From: Candidatus Tepidiaquacellales bacterium OLB4/UTCHB1
GTDB taxonomy: Bacteria > Bacteroidota > Ignavibacteria > Tepidaquicellales > Tepidaquicellaceae
Length of the DNA: 64,000 nt
Direction of reading: 5' to 3'
Assembly (NCBI GenBank): GCA_002050165.1
Contig: MWSW01000019.1
Location: 124,001 to 188,000, forward strand
The notes beneath the pieces were generated by a model. The model was given only the letters and a program-made list of their open reading frames with translations. It did not search any database and was not told the DNA's origin. A program made the position numbers and the translations under genes. This document shows positions 1 to 10,365 of this stretch, one piece after another (the first letter of the stretch is position 1; every line of letters starts with the position of its first letter).

Positions 1-1
1 A

Positions 2-181
2 TTCAAATCGTTCAGGGCGAGTGATAATTCTCTATACGACGATGAATTTGAATACGGTCACGATGAAGATAATTACAGTGTGGAGATTGAAGCGCATAAC
101 CGGAAGATTGACAAGGAGGTGGAAGACCTTAATTTTGAGTTGAAAGAAGTTCGGAAAAAAATTGAAGCTTTGAAAAAATAA
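2..181 (+). CDS. C-terminal end of an unidentified protein (5' truncated)
   Basis: An open frame enters from the left edge and ends at TAA 179-181, giving 59 residues. The visible part is very acidic in the first half (runs of D and E with Y) and then becomes a charged, heptad-like stretch rich in K, E and L, which looks like a C-terminal coiled coil. A clear intrinsic terminator follows directly, which supports this being the true end of a transcribed gene. No family can be recognised from this tail; the rest lies outside the window. Confidence 0.6.
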   Translation, partial: FKSFRASDNSLYDDEFEYGHDEDNYSVEIEAHNRKIDKEVEDLNFELKEVRKKIEALKK

Positions 182-207
182 AAAGGCGGATTTAACCCGC
201 CTTTTTT
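181..207 (+). terminator. Intrinsic terminator after the first gene
   Basis: GGCGG (185-189) pairs with CCGCC (197-201) across a 7-base loop, extended by flanking A and T bases and followed by a run of T. It begins at the stop codon of the partial gene. Confidence 0.75.
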
Positions 208-365
208 ATTTGCTGTTGTATTGAATTTTATATGTTATTTTCAGTTAACATCCGGTAAAAAATTTTTAAAAGTGACGGAAGGGCAGAAATAATTTGTCCG
301 GTCATTTTTATATCATTACAAACCTATACCTTAAAAATTTAATCATCATTTAAACGGTTTACTTA

Positions 366-1388
366 TTACTCCATATTTTTTATTACGATTTTTCCGAACT
401 GTTCACCGTTATTCATTCTGAACATTGCCTGGTGAATCATTTGGAGATCGTAAACTTCATCAATGACAGGTTTAATTTTATTAAGTTCAAAGAACAAAAC
501 CATATTCATAAAATCAGAAGGTGAGCCCAGTGTTGCGCCGGATATCGTAATTTGTTTCCAAAAAATTTTATTTAAAGCAAATTTATCCGGATTGCCGAGC
601 GTTGCTCCGTAAGAGGCAATTCTACCCCCGTAATTAATAATGTCAACAAGTTTATTGAAAATCTTACCTCCGGTTCCATCAACAATTACCTGGATGTCGT
701 TGTTAGCCAACTTCAGAATTTCTTTATCCCAGTCGGGATTATTGTAATTAGCGCCACCGACAGCGCCCAATTGTTTTGCCAGTTCGATTTTCTCGTCGTT
801 ACCAGAAGTAACATAAACTGCCGCGCCGTGTGCAATTGCGAATATCATTGCCAAACTAGCGACCCCGCCTCCGATTCCGGTAATAAGTACATTTTCACCG
901 TTTTTCAGATCAGCACGATTGAAGAGTGCACGGTATGCAGTCAGCCCGCAAAGCGGTATAGCAGCAGCTTCCAACGAAGTTAGAGATGAAGGTTTCATGA
1001 ATACATTTGCCTTATTGATTTTTACATATTCTGCAAATGTTCCGTTTACCGGCATACCGAGGATTGACATTTTTTTGCTCTGATGTGTCTGACGGAAACC
1101 CCAATCCAGACAAGGATTTATGATAACACTGTCACCGAGGTTAAACTCAGTTACAGATGATCCTTTTTCGACAATCGTTCCACATCCGTCAGATCCCGGA
1201 ATTACAGGTAAATCAATTTTCGGGTAAAGACCTTTTGTGATCCAAATGTCTCTGTGGTTTAAGGCGGAATAGTTCAGACTCACAATAACATCTGAACTTG
1301 AAATTTCGGGTTCGGGAACTTCCTTTACCGAAAGATTTTGCATCAACTCCGATATCTCCCCAGTCTTTTTAAGTACCGCAGCTTTCAA
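366..1388 (-). CDS. Zinc-independent alcohol dehydrogenase / quinone oxidoreductase (MDR family)
   Basis: This is a 340-residue medium-chain dehydrogenase/reductase. The N-terminal GroES-like domain carries the segment ALNHRDIW followed by PVIPGSDGCG, where zinc alcohol dehydrogenases have GHE; the catalytic zinc ligands therefore appear absent, as in NADPH:quinone oxidoreductases. The Rossmann domain has a glycine-rich turn (ITGIGGGVAS, near residue 170) for NAD(P)H. The probable role is cytosolic NAD(P)H-dependent reduction of a quinone or enal; the substrate cannot be told. The start is TTG at 1386-1388, supported by a strong AAGGAGG five bases upstream that overlaps the stop codon of the exonuclease III gene, so the two are probably co-transcribed and translationally coupled. 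Confidence 0.85.
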   Translation of the reverse strand: MKAAVLKKTGEISELMQNLSVKEVPEPEISSSDVIVSLNYSALNHRDIWITKGLYPKIDLPVIPGSDGCGTIVEKGSSVTEFNLGDSVIINPCLDWGFRQTHQSKKMSILGMPVNGTFAEYVKINKANVFMKPSSLTSLEAAAIPLCGLTAYRALFNRADLKNGENVLITGIGGGVASLAMIFAIAHGAAVYVTSGNDEKIELAKQLGAVGGANYNNPDWDKEILKLANNDIQVIVDGTGGKIFNKLVDIINYGGRIASYGATLGNPDKFALNKIFWKQITISGATLGSPSDFMNMVLFFELNKIKPVIDEVYDLQMIHQAMFRMNNGEQFGKIVIKNME

Positions 1389-1393
1389 AAAAA

Positions 1394-1400
1394 CCTCCTT
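1394..1400 (-). promoter_or_regulatory. Strong Shine-Dalgarno for the oxidoreductase gene
   Basis: The minus strand reads AAGGAGG here, five bases before the TTG start. It fixes that non-ATG start. It stands out because most genes in the window have no recognisable Shine-Dalgarno. Confidence 0.7.
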
Positions 1401-2166
1401 AGTTTATTTCTATATTAATACTAACCGGACAGTGGTCGCTTCCGGTTATTGTGTCGTGAATTTCGGCAAAAGTAACTTTACCGGCGATATCTTCGGACAC
1501 CATGAAATAATCAATTCTCCATCCTTCGTTTCTTTGCCGAGCTCTTGATATCTGATCCCAGTACGTGAATTTCTGTACATTAGGATTTAAAACCCTGAAA
1601 ACATCAACATATCCCAGATTAATGATTCGCTCAATCCATGCCCGCTCTTCGTTTAGAAAACCTGAAACTTTACTCCATTGCTGTGGCTTGGCAAGGTCAA
1701 TTTCGTTGTGAGCCGTGTTGAAATCACCTGTAATTATAATACCTTTTCGTGATTTGTAATTCTTATTGATGTAGAAAAACAGCTCGTCGTAAAAATCCAG
1801 TTTATACTTTAAACGCTCCGGACCTCTACCGCCATTAGGGAAATATACATTCGCCAGTACAAATTCATTGAACTCGGTAAAAATTACTCTCCCTTCGGAA
1901 TCGAACTCCTTTTTCCCGAACCCATTAAGAACTTCAACGGGTTTAAACTTTGTGAAAGTTGCAACACTTGAATAACCTTTCCGTTCAGCAGAGAACCAAT
2001 AAGATTTATATCCATTAATATTTGTAACAGAATCGTCAAGTTGATTGAACTGTGCCTTTGTTTCCTGCAAGCAAAGTATATCTGGATTTGTCTCTTTAAA
2101 CCATTCAAGGAAACCTTTCTTTACCGCAGCCCTGATTCCGTTAATGTTCCAGGTAAAAATTCTCAT
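1399..2166 (-). CDS. xth: Exodeoxyribonuclease III (AP endonuclease)
   Basis: A 255-residue member of the exonuclease III/APE1 family, acting in base excision repair at abasic sites and blocked 3' ends. Family signatures are all present: the N-terminal WNINGIRA, the metal-binding glutamate in LQETKAQ (E35), the GDFNTAH motif near residue 148 and the C-terminal GSDHCPV with the catalytic aspartate-histidine pair. Length is normal for the family. The ATG start opens directly on the conserved strand (MRIFTWN). The upstream EcsC-family gene ends 9 bases away and the downstream oxidoreductase overlaps its stop region, suggesting one minus-strand transcript. Confidence 0.95.
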   Translation of the reverse strand: MRIFTWNINGIRAAVKKGFLEWFKETNPDILCLQETKAQFNQLDDSVTNINGYKSYWFSAERKGYSSVATFTKFKPVEVLNGFGKKEFDSEGRVIFTEFNEFVLANVYFPNGGRGPERLKYKLDFYDELFFYINKNYKSRKGIIITGDFNTAHNEIDLAKPQQWSKVSGFLNEERAWIERIINLGYVDVFRVLNPNVQKFTYWDQISRARQRNEGWRIDYFMVSEDIAGKVTFAEIHDTITGSDHCPVSINIEIN

Positions 2167-2175
2167 GGAATAGAA

Positions 2176-2946
2176 TTAAATTGAATTATATTCACTTCTG
2201 ACAATATCTTCGCCATATTTCTTTTCGAGCCGTTTTACAATGAAATGCCCTTCGGCAATTTTCTGAAAGTGGTCAATGAAAATTAAATTGACCGTAGCTC
2301 CACTTAGCCCTCCAATTACCGGCACGGCAGTTGCCACCGCCTTTTGTGAGACCACAATACCGAATCGTGATGAAATATTAAGCAGAAACCTCATAATCGC
2401 AGGAGAGCTTTTTTCTGCAAGCCCTTTCTCGGTGATATATCTTGCTGCATCAGCAATTGATTTTGCCAATGCGGCTCGTGTCATGTAGTAACCAGTTTCT
2501 GAAGCATCGTCCGACTTAGAATTACTACCATAAGCAAATACCTCCAGACATGATAATCTTGTATTTATATCGTTCATATCTTCACCATTAGACAGCGCAA
2601 TTTTTGCAATTGAACGCAACATAATACCGGTTGAAATCGGTAACTCAACTAAAAGCGAAGTTAAACCGAATGCTCCTCCAATTCCACCACTGAGAAAAAC
2701 GGCAAATTTATGTCCGGCTTTATTAACAGTCTTGTCTTCGAAATTTATCGTTTTTATCGAAAGTTCAAGCGCTCTATTTAAGGAGTTTGATACTGCCTTA
2801 TCTATAATATTACTCAATCGTGATGGTAATATTTCAAGCCCCTTTTCCACCGGCTTTCCGATTAAGTCACTTATCTTTGCCGCAAAACCCGGATTCTCGA
2901 GAAGTTGTTTGGCATACTTGAGATCTATTAAATCTTTGTTTGTCAT
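2176..2946 (-). CDS. EcsC family protein
   Basis: A 256-residue protein resembling the EcsC family (named after a product of the Bacillus ecs operon; function not established). Recognisable segments are the N-terminal LLENPGFAAKISDLIGKPVEKG and the central hydrophobic, glycine-rich stretch with FLSGGIGGAFGLTSLLVELP, typical of this family and possibly membrane-associated. There is a second glycine-rich hydrophobic stretch near residues 205-225 (PVIGGLSGATVN). It lies between aconitase and exonuclease III with short gaps on the same strand, which gives no clear functional link. Confidence 0.8.
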   Translation of the reverse strand: MTNKDLIDLKYAKQLLENPGFAAKISDLIGKPVEKGLEILPSRLSNIIDKAVSNSLNRALELSIKTINFEDKTVNKAGHKFAVFLSGGIGGAFGLTSLLVELPISTGIMLRSIAKIALSNGEDMNDINTRLSCLEVFAYGSNSKSDDASETGYYMTRAALAKSIADAARYITEKGLAEKSSPAIMRFLLNISSRFGIVVSQKAVATAVPVIGGLSGATVNLIFIDHFQKIAEGHFIVKRLEKKYGEDIVRSEYNSI

Positions 2947-2990
2947 AGTAACATTTTAGTTGTTCTGCTTTTAGTTTTTAAAATCCGATG

Positions 2991-5234
2991 TTACTTTGAA
3001 GCAATTAAGTTTAATGCGCTTCCTGCTTTAAACCAATCTATCTGGTGTTCGTTCATTGTATGATTCAACTTAATTTCTTCAGATGAACCATCAGAATGCT
3101 TCAATGTCAACTTAACCTGTGCACCCGGTTTGATGTCAGCTACGTCGAGTGTAATCCTGTCGGTTTCCAAAATTTTGTCATAATCTTCAGGGTTGGCAAA
3201 TGTCAGTGGAAGGACACCTTGTTTTTTGAGGTTCGTCTCATGAATCCTGGCGAAAGATTTCACTATAATTGCTTTACACCCAAGAAACCTTGGTTCCATA
3301 GCTGCGTGTTCCCTTGAAGATCCTTCGCCGTAGTTTTCTTCACCAACAACTACCCAACCGTGGTTACGGGATTTATAATCTCTTGCGACTTTCGGAACTT
3401 CATCATATTCACCGTTAATCTGATTCAATACGTTGTTCATTTTTTCGTTAAAATAATTAATAGCACCGATGAACATATTGTTTGAAATGTTATCGAGGTG
3501 TCCTCTGTATTTAAGCCATGGACCCGCCATTGAGATATGGTCGGTTGTACATTTCCCTTTTGCTTTCAACAACAAATGTAAATCACTGAAATCATTTTGG
3601 AGATCAGGTTTCTGAAATGGATCTAGCTTTTGCAATCTGTTACTCTGCGGTGAAATGATAACTTCGATTGATTCACCGTTTGCAGCGGGAGGTTGATAAC
3701 CGTGTTCATCCCTGATGAATCCTCTATCCGGCAGTTCTTCGCCCGATGGCGGGTCAAGTAATACTTCTTCGCCTTTATCGTTTATTAATTTATCGGTAAG
3801 CGGATTGAAAGTAAGTTTTCCTGCCATGGCGAAAGCGGTAACAATCTCAGGTGAAGCAATGAACGCGTGTGTTGCGGAATTGCCGTCGTTTCGCTTTGAG
3901 AAGTTCCTGTTGTAAGAAGTAAGTATGGAATTTTTTTCGCCGTCTTCAACATCGTGTCTTTTCCATTGTCCAATGCAGGGACCACATGCATTTGCCAGGA
4001 CAAGACCGCCAGCTTTTTCAAAGATTTCAAGTTGACCATCGCGCTCTATCGTAGCTCTGATTTGTTCTGAACCCGGGGTGATTGTGAAATCGGAAATTGC
4101 TTTGAGGCCTTTCATACCCGCATGTTTTGCAACCGATGCTGCGCGTTCCATGTCTTCATAAGATGAATTTGTACAGCTCCCGATTAATGCAACTTTAAGC
4201 ACTTCGGGATAACCATTTTCAATTACGGCATCTTTGAATTTTGAAATTGGCCATGCAAGATCAGGAGTGTAAGGTCCGTTAATGTGTGGTTCAAGCTCGG
4301 AAAGATTTATTTCTATTATTCGATCGTAAAATTTCTCGCTCCCTTCGTCAGCCTTTAGTTCATTGGATAGCTGGTCAGCCATTTCTGCAACTTCACTGCG
4401 TTCTGTAGCTTTAAGGTAAGTTGACATTCTTTGGTCGTAGGGAAAGACGGAAGTTGTTGCGCCGATTTCTGCTCCCATGTTTCCGATTGTACCTTTACCG
4501 GTGCAGGAAATAGTTTCTGTCCCTTCACCGAAGTATTCAATGATTGCGCCGGTTCCACCTTTAACAGTAAGAATTCCCGAGAGCTTGAGGATAACGTCTT
4601 TAGGTGAAGTCCAGCCTGACATTTTACCTGTAAGTTTTACGCCGATTAATTTTGGGAATTTCAATTCCCACGGAAGCCCTGCCATTACATCCACTGCATC
4701 GGCGCCACCAACACCAATGGCAATCATGCCTAATCCACCTGCATTTGGTGTGTGGGAATCAGTCCCGATCATCATCCCGCCGGGGAAAGCATAGTTTTCA
4801 AGCACAACCTGATGAATTATACCTGCACCCGGTTTCCAGAATCCAATCCCGTATTTGTTCGATACGCTCGCAAGGAAATCGTAAACTTCTTTATTTGTAT
4901 CGAATGCACGGTGAAGATCTTCAACCGATCCGGTTTCAGCCTGTATCAAATGGTCGCAATGTACAGTGCTAGGAACGGCTACTTTTGAAATTCCTGCGGA
5001 CATGAACTGTAACAATGCCATTTGTGCAGTTGCATCCTGCATCGCAACTCTATCCGGTGAAAAGTTTACGAAGTCTTTACCTCTGGTGAATTCATGTGTT
5101 AATGGTTCAAAGAGATGTGAGTACAAAATCTTTTCAGTGTAGGTTAATGGTCTCCCTAAAATATCGCGTGCTTTATTCACTTTGTCTTTGTAGTTCTTAT
5201 AAACGCTTTTTATGAGTTCAAGGTCAAATACCAT
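2991..5234 (-). CDS. acn: Aconitate hydratase
   Basis: A 747-residue aconitase catalysing citrate/isocitrate isomerisation through cis-aconitate in the TCA cycle. The three [4Fe-4S] cysteines are visible in GSCTNS (near residue 351) and ACGPC (near 416-419). Other family motifs are [22 protein letters not shown] and the C-terminal swivel-domain [10 protein letters not shown] (near 640). Size and motif spacing match the mitochondrial-type aconitases rather than the longer IRP/AcnA type. An AGGAGA sequence about ten bases upstream of the ATG supports the start. It sits 20 bases downstream of the YyaL-like gene and is probably co-transcribed with it. Confidence 0.95.
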   Translation of the reverse strand: MVFDLELIKSVYKNYKDKVNKARDILGRPLTYTEKILYSHLFEPLTHEFTRGKDFVNFSPDRVAMQDATAQMALLQFMSAGISKVAVPSTVHCDHLIQAETGSVEDLHRAFDTNKEVYDFLASVSNKYGIGFWKPGAGIIHQVVLENYAFPGGMMIGTDSHTPNAGGLGMIAIGVGGADAVDVMAGLPWELKFPKLIGVKLTGKMSGWTSPKDVILKLSGILTVKGGTGAIIEYFGEGTETISCTGKGTIGNMGAEIGATTSVFPYDQRMSTYLKATERSEVAEMADQLSNELKADEGSEKFYDRIIEINLSELEPHINGPYTPDLAWPISKFKDAVIENGYPEVLKVALIGSCTNSSYEDMERAASVAKHAGMKGLKAISDFTITPGSEQIRATIERDGQLEIFEKAGGLVLANACGPCIGQWKRHDVEDGEKNSILTSYNRNFSKRNDGNSATHAFIASPEIVTAFAMAGKLTFNPLTDKLINDKGEEVLLDPPSGEELPDRGFIRDEHGYQPPAANGESIEVIISPQSNRLQKLDPFQKPDLQNDFSDLHLLLKAKGKCTTDHISMAGPWLKYRGHLDNISNNMFIGAINYFNEKMNNVLNQINGEYDEVPKVARDYKSRNHGWVVVGEENYGEGSSREHAAMEPRFLGCKAIIVKSFARIHETNLKKQGVLPLTFANPEDYDKILETDRITLDVADIKPGAQVKLTLKHSDGSSEEIKLNHTMNEHQIDWFKAGSALNLIASK

Positions 5235-5254
5235 TTTTAAATGTCTCCTATATT

Positions 5255-7360
5255 TTATTTTATTATTTCTTTAAGTTCTTCGAGATTCAAAGCCGGTTTT
5301 TCACATTTGAAATCGTGGCAAACGAAAACTCCGTGTCCGTTCGGTTCGTCGTTAAGAATTTCTTTTATGAGCTCATTTTTACCTGCAAGAAATTCCGAAG
5401 GTTTGATAATCTGCGCGAACGGCAGATATTTTGAGTAAACATAACCAATCAGTTCGTTTCCCGCCTTTTTTCCTACTACAATTTCCTCCGCACCTTTAAG
5501 GTAATTGAGCAGTGAGATCAATAGTAACGGACTTGAGAAAGGCGATTTCCTGATATCGTCGTAAAAATAAATCAGTGACCTTTCTGCCATATCGAAATAT
5601 GCGCTTTCATCAAGAATTACCGACAATCTGAACAGATTCAGAATCTGTATAGAATTCCCCGAAGGTTCCGAGCCGTCATAAGGATCTTTGGTCGGGAAAA
5701 TTATATCGTCAGATTTTTCCGAATCGAAAAAACCTGCATTTTGCCGGTCGTAGAAATTTTTTATGCAGAGTATATTCAGGGAAGAGGCTAACTCAATATA
5801 CTCGTCATCGAACGTAACCTCATACAAGTCGATAAGGGCTTTTATCAGTAACGCGTAATCTTCTAGTGTGGCGCTGAATCTTCGTTCACCATTAATGAAT
5901 CTTCGGTATAAGCGCGGTTCTTCCGTGTCAATCAGGCTTCGTTTTAAGAAATTAATACAGTTGACCGCAGCGTTAAGGAACCGTTTGTTGCCGGTTTTTT
6001 TAAAAGCTTTTGATAGAGCGGAACTCATCATGGCATTCCAGGATGTTATAATTTTTTTATCAAGGAACGGTCGTGGTCTTTCCGATTGTGAAGCTACAAG
6101 TTTTTTCCTGCATGATTCCAGTATTGAAAAAATTTCTTCTTCTGATTTCCCGAAAACTTTTGCTGTATCGTGAATATCGTGTGCTACATACAGAACATTT
6201 TTTTCTTTCAATACATTGTGAGGATCATTTAGAGTGTTGCCGGCAGGAAGGATACCGTAATAGTATTCAAATATTCCGGCGTGATCAGCCGGCAGGATTT
6301 TATCAATCTCGTTTTTGTCCCACAGGTAAAAAGCGCCTTCGGATTTAGAATTCTTGTCTCCCTCTTTAATCATACTCTCGGCATCTTCAGCAGAATAAAA
6401 TCCTCCCTGTTCGTCTTGCATGTAGTTAAGAACATAGTTTATTGTGCTTGCCGCAATGTGAAGGTAAATTTGCTTTCCGGAAATTGAATGCACATCAAGC
6501 AAAGTATTGATGATCTGAGCCTGGTCATATAACATTTTTTCAAAATGGGGAACTCTCCAAACGTGATCGACCGAATACCTGTGAAATCCGCCGTTCAGGT
6601 GATCGTGAATTCCGCCGGTGTACATTTTCATCAGCGTAAAGGTTACCATATCGAAAGCTTCGATATTACCAAATGTTTTGAAGTACACATTAAGGAAATC
6701 TAGCGCCGCAGGTCTCGGAAATTTATTGCCTTGACCGAAACCTCCAAAACTGTAATCGTAAACTGATTTGAACTGCTCGAACGCTTTGTGTAATACATCT
6801 TCGGTTATTGTTATATCTTCATCCTGAACGTTAGATTTGAGAACTTTATTGCTGAGCAGATTGACAACCTGATTACCGCTGTTTAAAACTTCATCGTGTT
6901 TTTCCTGCCAGACTGTATTAATCTTTTCAATTACATCCTCGAAACCTGATTGATTGTATTTCGACTTCGGCGGTATGTAGGTCGCTCCGTAGAAAGGTTT
7001 CAGGTCAGGAGTAAGGAACATGCTCATTGGCCAGCCTCCCATTCCTGTCATTGCTTGAAGCGCAGTCATATAAATCCGGTCAATATCAGACCTCTCTTCG
7101 CGGTCAACTTTAATGTTAATGAAATACTTGTTCATCAATTCAGCAATTTCCGGATTCTCAAAGACTTCACGCTCCATGACATGACACCAGTAACAAGTTG
7201 AATATCCGATTGAAAGAAATATTGGTTTATTCTCTTGTTTTGCCAATGCAATAGAGCTATCGTTCCATGCGTACCAGTTTACCGGATTATTTGCATGTTG
7301 TCTAAGGTATGGACTATTTTCGTGGATCAGACTGTTTGGAGAGTTGGAAATCGTTGGCAT
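5255..7360 (-). CDS. yyaL: Thioredoxin-domain protein of the YyaL/SPATA20 family
   Basis: A 701-residue protein with the DUF255 thioredoxin-like N-terminal domain (start [18 protein letters not shown], redox-type motif CYWCH at 56-60, [17 protein letters not shown]) followed by an alpha/alpha-toroid region like that of N-acylglucosamine epimerases ([25 protein letters not shown]). Full length for the family. The biochemical role is not settled; proteins of this family are found from bacteria to mammals. No signal peptide is visible, so it is likely cytosolic. The ATG at 7358-7360 is followed immediately by the conserved N-terminus. The upstream region is shared with a divergent gene. Confidence 0.9.
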   Translation of the reverse strand: MPTISNSPNSLIHENSPYLRQHANNPVNWYAWNDSSIALAKQENKPIFLSIGYSTCYWCHVMEREVFENPEIAELMNKYFINIKVDREERSDIDRIYMTALQAMTGMGGWPMSMFLTPDLKPFYGATYIPPKSKYNQSGFEDVIEKINTVWQEKHDEVLNSGNQVVNLLSNKVLKSNVQDEDITITEDVLHKAFEQFKSVYDYSFGGFGQGNKFPRPAALDFLNVYFKTFGNIEAFDMVTFTLMKMYTGGIHDHLNGGFHRYSVDHVWRVPHFEKMLYDQAQIINTLLDVHSISGKQIYLHIAASTINYVLNYMQDEQGGFYSAEDAESMIKEGDKNSKSEGAFYLWDKNEIDKILPADHAGIFEYYYGILPAGNTLNDPHNVLKEKNVLYVAHDIHDTAKVFGKSEEEIFSILESCRKKLVASQSERPRPFLDKKIITSWNAMMSSALSKAFKKTGNKRFLNAAVNCINFLKRSLIDTEEPRLYRRFINGERRFSATLEDYALLIKALIDLYEVTFDDEYIELASSLNILCIKNFYDRQNAGFFDSEKSDDIIFPTKDPYDGSEPSGNSIQILNLFRLSVILDESAYFDMAERSLIYFYDDIRKSPFSSPLLLISLLNYLKGAEEIVVGKKAGNELIGYVYSKYLPFAQIIKPSEFLAGKNELIKEILNDEPNGHGVFVCHDFKCEKPALNLEELKEIIK

Positions 7361-7711
7361 ATTGTAAAATATGAAATTTATAGTTCGTGTTTAAGTGTTA
7401 AATTTATCGCTTTATGTGTATTCTTTAATTGTTAAACCGAATTTAGGTCACTTTTAATTTTGTTATCGAAATTAAGAGAAACTTCCGGTTAAATACAATC
7501 TGTTTAAGGTTATTAATAAATTTAAAAATTCATGTACTGTTACAGGAAATCTTCGGATTACCTTTCACCGATTATTCGCAGGAAATAATCGTGTTATAAT
7601 ATTCAAACTAAAGTTTTATGTAATTAATTCGATTTTCAATCAGGATTAACTTTATTTTACGTTAAGTCATAATTATATTGCACCATAAAAATACAATAGC
7701 AGGTAAATTAT
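7361..7711. promoter_or_regulatory. Divergent intergenic region between the yyaL-like gene and the monooxygenase-fold gene
   Basis: This 351-base AT-rich stretch separates two divergently transcribed genes and should hold promoters for both. I see no gene in it. Its only distinct structure is a perfect inverted repeat at 7569-7591 followed by TATAAT at 7595-7600. Confidence 0.5.
7569..7591. repeat. Perfect inverted repeat, possible operator
   Basis: CGATTATT (7569-7576) and AATAATCG (7584-7591) are exact reverse complements around a 7-base spacer. A TATAAT box begins four bases downstream on the plus strand, so a protein bound here would cover the expected -35 region of a promoter for the 7712 gene. 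No T-run follows, so it is not an intrinsic terminator. Confidence 0.4.
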
Positions 7712-8011
7712 ATGAGAAAATTTCTATTCGAAATAACATACTCGATCAACCCGAAAATGCGGGATGAATATCTTGGAGTTATAAATCAAATGAAGGAGAT
7801 AATAAACGCACGGGAAGGGATACAATACTCCGTATTCGAGAGCGATAAGTCTAAGAACAATTTTACAGAAATATTTTTGTGTGATTCGGAAGAAGTTTAC
7901 GATAAACTTGAAGAAGAGGAACATGAGAGATTGAATCCGTTAAACGAGCGGATTGTTATGGAATTTGCAATTCAGAAGAAAACTTTTTATACGACCAAAC
8001 ACGAAGTATAA
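7712..8011 (+). CDS. Small ABM-like (dimeric alpha/beta barrel) protein
   Basis: A 99-residue soluble protein. The pattern is that of antibiotic-biosynthesis-monooxygenase-like ferredoxin folds: a first strand (RKFLFEITYSI), a helix, a strand with YSVFESD, then NFTEIFLCDSEEVYDKLEEEEHE, in which a strand is followed by a helix ending in a histidine. No catalytic assignment is possible. It is bounded by its own upstream region and a downstream hairpin terminator, so it is probably a single-gene transcript. Confidence 0.6.
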   Translation: MRKFLFEITYSINPKMRDEYLGVINQMKEIINAREGIQYSVFESDKSKNNFTEIFLCDSEEVYDKLEEEEHERLNPLNERIVMEFAIQKKTFYTTKHEV

Positions 8012-8038
8012 CTAACAAACTAACCTGAATTTCAATTT

Positions 8039-8074
8039 AAGTAGTCCATTTGTTTAGGCACTACTTTTTTTTTT
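8039..8074 (+). terminator. Intrinsic terminator after the ABM-like gene
   Basis: AAGTAGT (8039-8045) pairs with ACTACTT (8060-8066), followed by a run of T. It ends only about 20 bases before the start of the PgpH-like gene. Confidence 0.7.
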
Positions 8075-8094
8075 ATTTTGTTTAATTTATTCAG

Positions 8095-10365
8095 ATGTCA
8101 AATTTGCTGTCTGACATATCGAAACGTCTTAAACTCAAATCAAATCCAAATTTAAAAGGGAGTTCAATATTTAAAGCCGGTGTCGGGATTTTAACAGTTT
8201 TTATAATAATTCTCTTACTTCCCGGGCATCACAATATTGACGTAAAGTTTGAGGTAGGGACGATTTGGGTTGATGAAGATTTAATCGCACCGTTTTCATT
8301 TCCCATTTACCGCGATGAGAGTGAATACCTTGCCGATCGTGAAAAAGTTAAACAGGAATTAGCTCCGGTATTCGATAAAGTTGCAGAGACTACATCTTTA
8401 TCGGATCAATTACAGGCTAAATTAAACGAAGTATTTTTGCAGGCAGAGAAATCCGGTGGGATAAATTCTGAAAGTCTCAAACGCAAGAGGGAGGAAACGG
8501 GGTTAATTTTATCGCATGATGAATGGTTGAGACTTTATGGTTTATTTACAGGAGATGAACCCGATTCGGTGATAAAATCTTTTAACCAATTTTTTCAACT
8601 GATAGACCGGAATATTGAAACAATCCAATCGAAAAAGATTATTGACATTCCAAAGAAAGATATTGTTTCAGGAAAAATTTCAATCGTTCAGAAGAAAAAC
8701 GAAAACGTTCAGGATATTACACCGGCCAGCGAGGTTATGGACTTAAATGAGGCGTCGGCTATGCTACGAAATGAAATCTCATCTGTAACAAACGATAACG
8801 AACTTATTCTTTCCGCAGAAGAAATCGGTCGGCGATTGATACAGCCCAACCTGAAGTTCAATACAGATCTGACTCAGGTGGTACTTGAAAATAGGTTAAG
8901 GCAGGTTCAGAAAACTTCGGGGATAGTGAGACAGAACGAACGAATCATAAGCAAACACGATCCAATAACACCGGAGGTAAAACTTAAACTCGACTCGTAC
9001 AAAAAAATCCGGCTCGAAAGACTTGGCGTTCAGGATTTCGTACTTCAGTTTGTCGGGAAAAGTTTAACCGTTCTGACTCTATTGTCTATTCTCGCATTGT
9101 TCCTTTATTACATCAGACGGGATATATTTAACGATAACAATATGCTCATTCTGATCTCATCGTTATTGATTCTCGAATCCTTCTTCGCTTATCTGTCCTT
9201 AAATATAACTGTTAATCGTCCGGTTGAGTTGTTGATTTTTGCGTCTGTAGCATCAATTCTGCTAACTATAATATTCGATTCACGCCTTGCATTCTTCTCT
9301 GCAGTTATTATTTGTTTCCTAATTGCAGCGGTGCGAGGGGGAGATTATACGATTGCATTCATCTCGTTCTGCGGTTCAGTACTTGCGATTTTCAGTGTGA
9401 GAAATGCCCGGAACAGAAATCAGATTTTCCGGTCGTTTTTCTTTATACTTATAGGGAACACTGTCGCAATACTCGCAATCGGATTCGACAGGATGGAGGA
9501 GTTCGGGGAGATATTCAACCGGTTTATTTACGGCGGTATTAACGCGGTAATGTCGCCGGTTATTGCGTTCGGTTTGTTGATATTTTATGAACGTGTATTT
9601 AAAATCACAACCGATATTACATTACTTGAACTTTCTGACAGAAACCATCCGTTGCTGAAAGAATTATTCATGAAAGCACCAGGCACTTACAACCACAGTA
9701 TGATGATGGGTAATCTAGCAGAAAAGGCAGCTGAATCAATCGGTGCTAACAGTATCCTTGCGCGTGTAGGGTGTTACTTTCACGATATAGGGAAAATGAT
9801 GAAACCGGAATACTTCATCGAAAATCAGTTCGATCGATTTAATCGACACGAGTTGCTTAAACCAAGTGTCAGTGCAAAAATAATAATTGCTCACGTTAAA
9901 GAAGGTGTTGAGCTTGCTAAAAAATATAAGTTGCCTCAAAGTATAATTAATTTTATTCCGCAACATCACGGTACAACGCTGGTTTCATTTTTTTACGACA
10001 AGGCGCTGAACCAAACCGACCTTTTCAAAGAAAGCGTTGAGGATGAGACATACCGTTATCCCGGACCGAAACCACAAACGAAGGAGGCAGGAATTATTAT
10101 GCTTGCTGATACGGTCGAAGCTGTTACCAGAACATTAGACGATAGTTCACCGAACAAAATTGAGAAGACGATTGATGAAGTTATTAAAGCAAGGTTTATG
10201 GACGGGCAGCTTGACGAATGCGAGCTCACGTTGAAAGACCTGACGAAAATAAAGCAGAGTTTCTTACAGGTGCTTATGGGTTCATACCACAGCAGGATTA
10301 AATATCCCGATCAAAAGAAGGCGGATGAACGTGAGATGAAAGAACAAACGCAACCAGCGAAATGA
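8095..10365 (+). CDS. pgpH: 7TM-HD family phosphodiesterase (PgpH-like)
   Basis: A 756-residue membrane protein with the PgpH architecture. A TM helix near residues 28-45 is followed by a long extracytoplasmic 7TMR-HDED region (to about 310), about seven TM helices (roughly 320-500), and a cytosolic HD domain. The HD domain shows the HS of PGTYNHSMMMGNLAE (near 536), YFHDIGKM (near 562-566), HHG near 625 and the later D of MLADTVEA. Characterised PgpH proteins hydrolyse cyclic di-AMP; applying that here is inference, since no diadenylate cyclase is in the window. It overlaps xerD by four bases (ATGA), so the two are translationally coupled. Confidence 0.9.
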   Translation: MSNLLSDISKRLKLKSNPNLKGSSIFKAGVGILTVFIIILLLPGHHNIDVKFEVGTIWVDEDLIAPFSFPIYRDESEYLADREKVKQELAPVFDKVAETTSLSDQLQAKLNEVFLQAEKSGGINSESLKRKREETGLILSHDEWLRLYGLFTGDEPDSVIKSFNQFFQLIDRNIETIQSKKIIDIPKKDIVSGKISIVQKKNENVQDITPASEVMDLNEASAMLRNEISSVTNDNELILSAEEIGRRLIQPNLKFNTDLTQVVLENRLRQVQKTSGIVRQNERIISKHDPITPEVKLKLDSYKKIRLERLGVQDFVLQFVGKSLTVLTLLSILALFLYYIRRDIFNDNNMLILISSLLILESFFAYLSLNITVNRPVELLIFASVASILLTIIFDSRLAFFSAVIICFLIAAVRGGDYTIAFISFCGSVLAIFSVRNARNRNQIFRSFFFILIGNTVAILAIGFDRMEEFGEIFNRFIYGGINAVMSPVIAFGLLIFYERVFKITTDITLLELSDRNHPLLKELFMKAPGTYNHSMMMGNLAEKAAESIGANSILARVGCYFHDIGKMMKPEYFIENQFDRFNRHELLKPSVSAKIIIAHVKEGVELAKKYKLPQSIINFIPQHHGTTLVSFFYDKALNQTDLFKESVEDETYRYPGPKPQTKEAGIIMLADTVEAVTRTLDDSSPNKIEKTIDEVIKARFMDGQLDECELTLKDLTKIKQSFLQVLMGSYHSRIKYPDQKKADEREMKEQTQPAK

